The notes under the pieces: model-generated
Database searches by the model: none
The model's input: only the letters and a program-made list of their open reading frames with translations
What the model was told of the DNA's origin: nothing
Shown: positions 59,801 to 64,000 of the stretch, one piece after another
Numbering within the stretch: position 1 is the stretch's first letter
How the letters are laid out: each line of letters begins with the position of its first letter
Assembly (NCBI GenBank): GCA_021018815.1
Contig: JAITYX010000055.1
Coordinates: forward strand, 2,651,001 to 2,715,000
DNA from: Talinum fruticosum
Lineage: Eukaryota > Streptophyta > Magnoliopsida > Caryophyllales > Talinaceae
DNA length: 64,000 bases
Reading direction: 5' to 3'
Translations under genes and position numbers: made by a program

Positions 59801-60712
59801 TATTAGTATAACTACTAGTATTAAAGGCTACTCCTCTCTTCAAAATCAATATAAACAATGCATTAATTATATTCTCATAAGTATTATTACTGAGGCATGA
59901 TTAATTTAATGGGAAGGGGATATGAGAGCATTGAGCAATTTGACCTTCGAATTGGCTTTCAGAACCCATGAACTCTCTCTGCATATTTTTGAGCAGAATA
60001 GTCAATATCCAAATTCATACCCAAAATCCCAGTCATGTCTGAGCATTGTGGAAGACATCAAATGCAGCCTTAGTACCTTACTTTCGAATCACATAGGGAC
60101 CAACATCGAGAGAGAGACTATAGTAAAAAGTATAAAGCCGTTGAATACAACTACTCCATGAAAAGAGAGTAGAAGACAATTTAGAGAGATATTTTCCTCA
60201 AGTTCACCACAATCTACGGCTCGAAGCCAAAATCATTACAGTGACAGGGTGAATTTTTCTTGCTGTATGAAGTGAACACAAAAACAGTGTATTTAAACAA
60301 CCCATGTTTCCATACCATTACCTACTACACATTACAGCAGGTGTTTCTCATTGTATGAAGGATATTGGATTGTCATTTCTATTTTACAAATGTATACCAA
60401 TTTCATTGGCAGGGAGGAGGGGTATTTCTGAAAGAAAGGAGTAAATTTCTACCAACTATTGAAAGATCAAGACGCCGGGAATTCACATATCATATAACTC
60501 CGAAAAATTCACAACCTTGAAGTTGTGTTCAGCACAATTTACACTTGCAAAATAGAATCAGTCCCTCTTCAGTTTCACAATTATCCGGTAAAAAAATATT
60601 AGAAAATTGCTTCCGAATATTCCAATTTTGCTGAAGAATATTAATTGAATTATATCATCCTGAACCTAATAGTAAAAAACAAAAAATCGAACTCGCAGTC
60701 ATCCATTAAATT
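56840..60712. other. Intergenic between GCN1 fragment and S40 gene
   Basis: AT-rich with no recognised gene. Short poly-T runs near 57610. No upstream GCN1 exons were found, which marks the fragment's 5' break close to 56840. Confidence 0.6.
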
Positions 60713-61390
60713 TCAATCAATAAAACCTGTTTGCCGAAAAACTGCGTTTCGAACCTGACGCAAATCTCTCCCCTTCAACGTCCTCCCAGCGCCTTCCAGC
60801 ACCGAGCAAGATAGCACCGGCGTCTTCGCCATCTTCCTAGCCACTATCTCATGAGGCGGCAACATCTCTCCCTCGTCGTCGTCGTCGCCGTCGTCAAAGA
60901 TATCCTCGTATCCGAACGCCGTCCCTTTACGACGCCGTCTCTCTCTCACCTGCATCACCGGCACTTTCATCGGAGCTGACTGATGGTACTTGAATGGCAT
61001 CGGCGAGTTATGCGTCTCCAAAGTTCCGGAATTCCGCCGGCTCAGCGGAATCGCCATCGATGACGATGGCGGCTGCTGAGGAGAAACCAACGACGGCTTG
61101 TGATTGAAAAGCGAGCGGTTGGCCCGATCGTCGCCCGATTCCCGCAAGGCGGCGAGGATTCCGAAGCCCTCCGACTTGAAGGATTTTCCATTGTTGAGGT
61201 TGTGGTGGAGATGAGGGGGAGTGGAGGAGGTGGAGGGAGGATTGGAGAAATCGGCGCCGGCGAAGAAGACGTCATCCTCGCTGAGCTCGTCGCCGGCCTC
61301 GGAACTTTCTGCGTTAGGGGAAAGAGGAGGGCGAGGATAGGAGGCGAGGAATCGATCGGAGGATGGCCGTCTCCGGTGGCGGGAATCCAT
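60713..61390 (-). CDS. S40-family (DUF584) senescence regulator-like protein
   Basis: Intronless gene of 225 residues. The ATG is at 61390 and the stop TGA at 60713-60715. The S40/DUF584 family is plant-specific; some members are nuclear and induced in leaf senescence, but the biochemical role is unknown. The diagnostic C-terminal block is present: [16 protein letters not shown], then [19 protein letters not shown] and RQTGFID at the end. The N-terminal half is rich in Ser, Pro and Asp and predicted disordered. An RERRRRKG basic cluster (about residues 148-155) could be a nuclear localisation signal. A (CT)12 run (61393-61416 on the plus strand as GA) lies immediately upstream, typical of plant 5' UTRs. 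No damage seen. The high GC content differs from the AT-rich surroundings, as is usual for this family. Confidence 0.93.
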   Translation of the reverse strand: MDSRHRRRPSSDRFLASYPRPPLSPNAESSEAGDELSEDDVFFAGADFSNPPSTSSTPPHLHHNLNNGKSFKSEGFGILAALRESGDDRANRSLFNHKPSLVSPQQPPSSSMAIPLSRRNSGTLETHNSPMPFKYHQSAPMKVPVMQVRERRRRKGTAFGYEDIFDDGDDDDEGEMLPPHEIVARKMAKTPVLSCSVLEGAGRTLKGRDLRQVRNAVFRQTGFID

Positions 61391-61392
61391 TG

Positions 61393-61416
61393 GAGAGAGA
61401 GAGAGAGAGAGAGAGA
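61393..61416. repeat. (GA)12 microsatellite in S40 leader
   Basis: Dinucleotide run two bases upstream of the S40 start codon (CT on the coding strand). CT runs in plant leaders often affect expression; no specific role is shown here. Confidence 0.9.
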
Positions 61417-63080
61417 CACCAAGGGAGGGAGACTGGCGGAGGAGAGAGAAAGAGAGGGGTGGCCTTTTCTATTTTGAACGGGGCTGGGCTGATGAAGATG
61501 AAGCGAGAAAGTCGGGGCACTTTTGGCAAATTTGCTTCATTGGCGCGCCCGGTATTTTTCACTCTTTCTTTATCCAATCCAATTATAAGCATTTCTTTTT
61601 CTTTTTTTTTGAAAATTAATTATAAGCTTTTCTGATTTCTACTATAATACACCCAAGAGTCGACGTATTTTACCTCTCAAATTTTGGTACTTTTTTTAAT
61701 AAAGGGTAATACGTTAATAATTTCATTTTTAATAATTAAATTATTTTAAAATTTTATATTTATTTCTCAAAAAAAAATTAGACATAAAAATTTATTTAAA
61801 TATCTACACCATAAAAAAAGTTAATGACTACGATTCAATTAGTGAACTTTCCTCCAATCTCATTTTTACTTTTTACATTTAATAATGTCTACCATTGACC
61901 ATATATTTTTTTAAAAAAATTCAAAGACAACATTATGACTTTGATATATTATATGAATATTAATTCAAAACTTTTTAAAAGTGTACCACTTTTTTAAGTG
62001 AAGTATTTCTTCAATATTTGAAACCGTTCTTATACTTTATATTGAAGTAAGACTCCATTTTTTAAGTTTTAGTTTACGATCTTACAATTTATTATACATT
62101 CTTACAACTTTTTACAACTTCTCACAATTTTTTATAATTAACTTTATAATTATTTTACAACTGTTCATAATTATTTACAACTTTTAACAATTTTAAAACT
62201 CCTCACAGTTAAAAAGAACTTGCCTGGTTGAAACTTGGCAAACAAATGAAATTTCATAATATGGATGCTTTCAATTTAATTATGCTAACTCGTCGGCTTT
62301 GACGTTTAACTTATAACTTATAATTGAGATATCGTTGGAGTTTTATTTGATAGAGTTTTTTTTTGGGGGGCCGCTACGTTGGTTTTGGGAGCATGTGCTC
62401 GTTAATGTGCTGTTCTACAACTTTTCATTGAGTATAATGGTTTTCAAAATGCATCTCATGCCATGTTTCTTTTAAGATAATTACTTTTTGAATCCACACT
62501 ATTCTCTTTATAAATCGGTATTCTATGGATAGATCGTATTGATTAAAATGGGTCATGATTATGGGTTTCTGCACAACTTTTTGTTTTGTTTTACTTCATG
62601 TTTTTACTTTGGCTTAGGGTTTTCGGATATTTAGGATTTCATTGGCAAGTATAATTCAGATCCATTTACTATATGTCATCCACCCTATAGAGAAATTAGA
62701 TAGAGAAGGAGCATAACTTTAAGCCCATTTTTGACATATTTTACGTCAGTCGAATGAGAGAATTATGCTTACCTCCCGCGACTTTCTCTTTAATAATTTT
62801 AAATATCTTCACCTTTTGGTATTAATTTAACCCCCTTTCTAATTATATAAATTGATATAAATGGTATAGTTCTGATGAAAAGTGATTGACTAAGAAGCGA
62901 AAATTACAATAATGTCCTCCTTGTTATATGAATTAGTATAAATAGCAACATATTTTGGATGCTTAAACCATCTATTTCCTTCATTTTACAGTAACAAAAG
63001 CAATTAAGAAATTACATTATCAAGTTATACCATTACTCATACGAAACTAAGGGAGCACAATCACCTAGTTTAAGAATTTT
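61417..63080. other. Intergenic, AT-rich
   Basis: GC-rich S40 upstream DNA to about 61560, then AT-rich. A degenerate cluster of ACAACTTTTA/ACAATTTT phrases lies at about 62080-62210. No gene seen. Confidence 0.55.
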
Positions 63081-63838
63081 GCTTTCTGTTCACTCAGAGC
63101 TATGACAAGGGCAAATAGAGGGCGAGGGCGAAGGCGAGGGGAGGAAAAAGATGACTGTTTACGGAAGAAAATAGGGGTGATGATGTGGATGATGATTTAG
63201 AGAAAGTGGATTTAATACTTCAATCGCATGGGTATAGCTCGATCATATGAACTCCATGTGGCAATGGCAAATTCTGCAAAAGGTAAGCCCCGGGGTGGAT
63301 TTCGGGAACGCCCCTTCGATGCTCAAGTCACTAAATTAGGTGAGCGACTCAAGGAGAATCTTTCTCAATTTATGCGAAGGAGAATGTATTGGGATATATG
63401 CTTGCTTATCGAGTTGGTAAGACTTTGAGGAATTTTAGGATTTCCGGGAGTAGTAAGTCTTGAGATTTGTGATATGAGCATATGATGTGATGGTGGGGTT
63501 GATGAGTATTTGTAGAAAAATTTAATGAGGGTAAAGCAATAACTTACAGTAATAAAGATGAAAACCCTAACTTTAGTGGGCTTTGGGTCTTATCGAGCTC
63601 GTCGAGAGCGGACTTTAAGTCGATACTTTAATCGTCCGACTAATTAGGAGTAGCTAGGTTATTGACGTGACAGGGAGCTAGAATTGTGTGAGAAATATCC
63701 GGATCAATGACCAAGATAGCTGATTTTGAGTGAGTAACGGGATTCACTGCTGCACAAAAGTGGCCAATTTAGACAAACTAGTTGTGAGATGACCCAAAGG
63801 GATGAATAGGCCAATGGAACAAGTAACAAAGAATGCGA
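63081..63838 (+). other. Repeat-like region of unknown origin
   Basis: Starts near an ATG (63102) followed by an arginine/glycine-rich stretch (RGRGRRRGEE) that soon hits stops. An open frame at 63228-63428 (66 codons, motif GKPRGGFRERPFDAQV) matches no family I know. The composition suggests the start of a decayed retroelement that continues past the window. Confidence 0.3.
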
Positions 63839-64000
63839 CGACTCAATCAATGGAGGATAAGGAGTATGTTACATCACAAGGGTGCAATCTTCAGGGCCTA
63901 ACCAATATTGAGTAGATGATGACTCAATCAATGGAGGATAAGGAGTATGTTACACCACAAGGGCGCAATCTTCGGGGCCTAACCAATATTGAGTAGATGA
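63839..64000 (+). repeat. 81-bp tandem duplication at window edge
   Basis: Two copies of a unit beginning GACTCAATCAATGGAGGATA (about 63839-63919 and 63920-64000), differing at a few positions such as ACATCACAAGGGTGC versus ACACCACAAGGGCGC. 81 bp is 27 codons; one frame repeats MTQSMEDKEYVT...GLTNIE with a TAG per unit. The array probably continues beyond the window. Confidence 0.85.

Overview
This is eukaryotic nuclear DNA from a flowering plant, almost certainly a dicot. It is AT-rich, its genes carry GT-AG introns, and it holds plant-specific families (VAMP71-type longin R-SNARE, NAC, S40/DUF584, Ole e 1, R2R3-MYB) plus Stowaway-like MITEs, a MULE-like element, a plant LTR retrotransposon, an L1-type LINE with RNase H, and a satellite array. 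The order or species cannot be fixed from sequence alone.

Layout. 1-4025 (+): a complete VAMP714-type R-SNARE gene in four exons; the window opens on the second base of its ATG. 6385-16575: a MULE-like element with long inverted termini and no visible transposase. It is split by a nested gag-only LTR retrotransposon at 8567-14832 (TSD AGTTG, minus orientation). 16713-17190: two neighbouring Stowaway-like MITEs. 19002-21138 (-): a three-exon NAC090-like gene with an apparent one-base deletion in an A run. 21.2-30.5 kb: AT-rich intergenic DNA with a possible hAT-like element. 30547-31862 (-): a two-exon Ole e 1-family secreted protein gene. 35.1-38.3 kb (+): a decayed, 5'-truncated LINE. 38.7-40.6 kb: microsatellites and small duplications. 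41.8-50.6 kb: a satellite array of about 29 monomers of ~305 bp, whose core shows a four-monomer (~1.22 kb) higher-order repeat. 50.6-52.3 kb: decayed satellite edge broken by a MITE. 52750-53055 (-): an R2R3-MYB pseudogene fragment cut off at a (GA)n run. About 54.7-56.84 kb (-): a decayed genomic fragment of the 3' end of GCN1/ILITYHIA, introns retained. 60713-61390 (-): an intact S40-family gene. 63.1-64 kb: repeat-like DNA ending in an 81-bp tandem duplication.

The genes do not form a pathway. VAMP714 (membrane fusion), the Ole e 1 protein (secreted) and S40 (senescence regulator family) look intact. The NAC gene is questionable; MYB and GCN1 are relics. I found no wholly new gene system. 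The strongest second-look items are the higher-order satellite, the nested MULE/LTR element with its CpG-palindrome array, tRNA-like sequences and duplicated polypurine module, and the three damaged regulatory genes.
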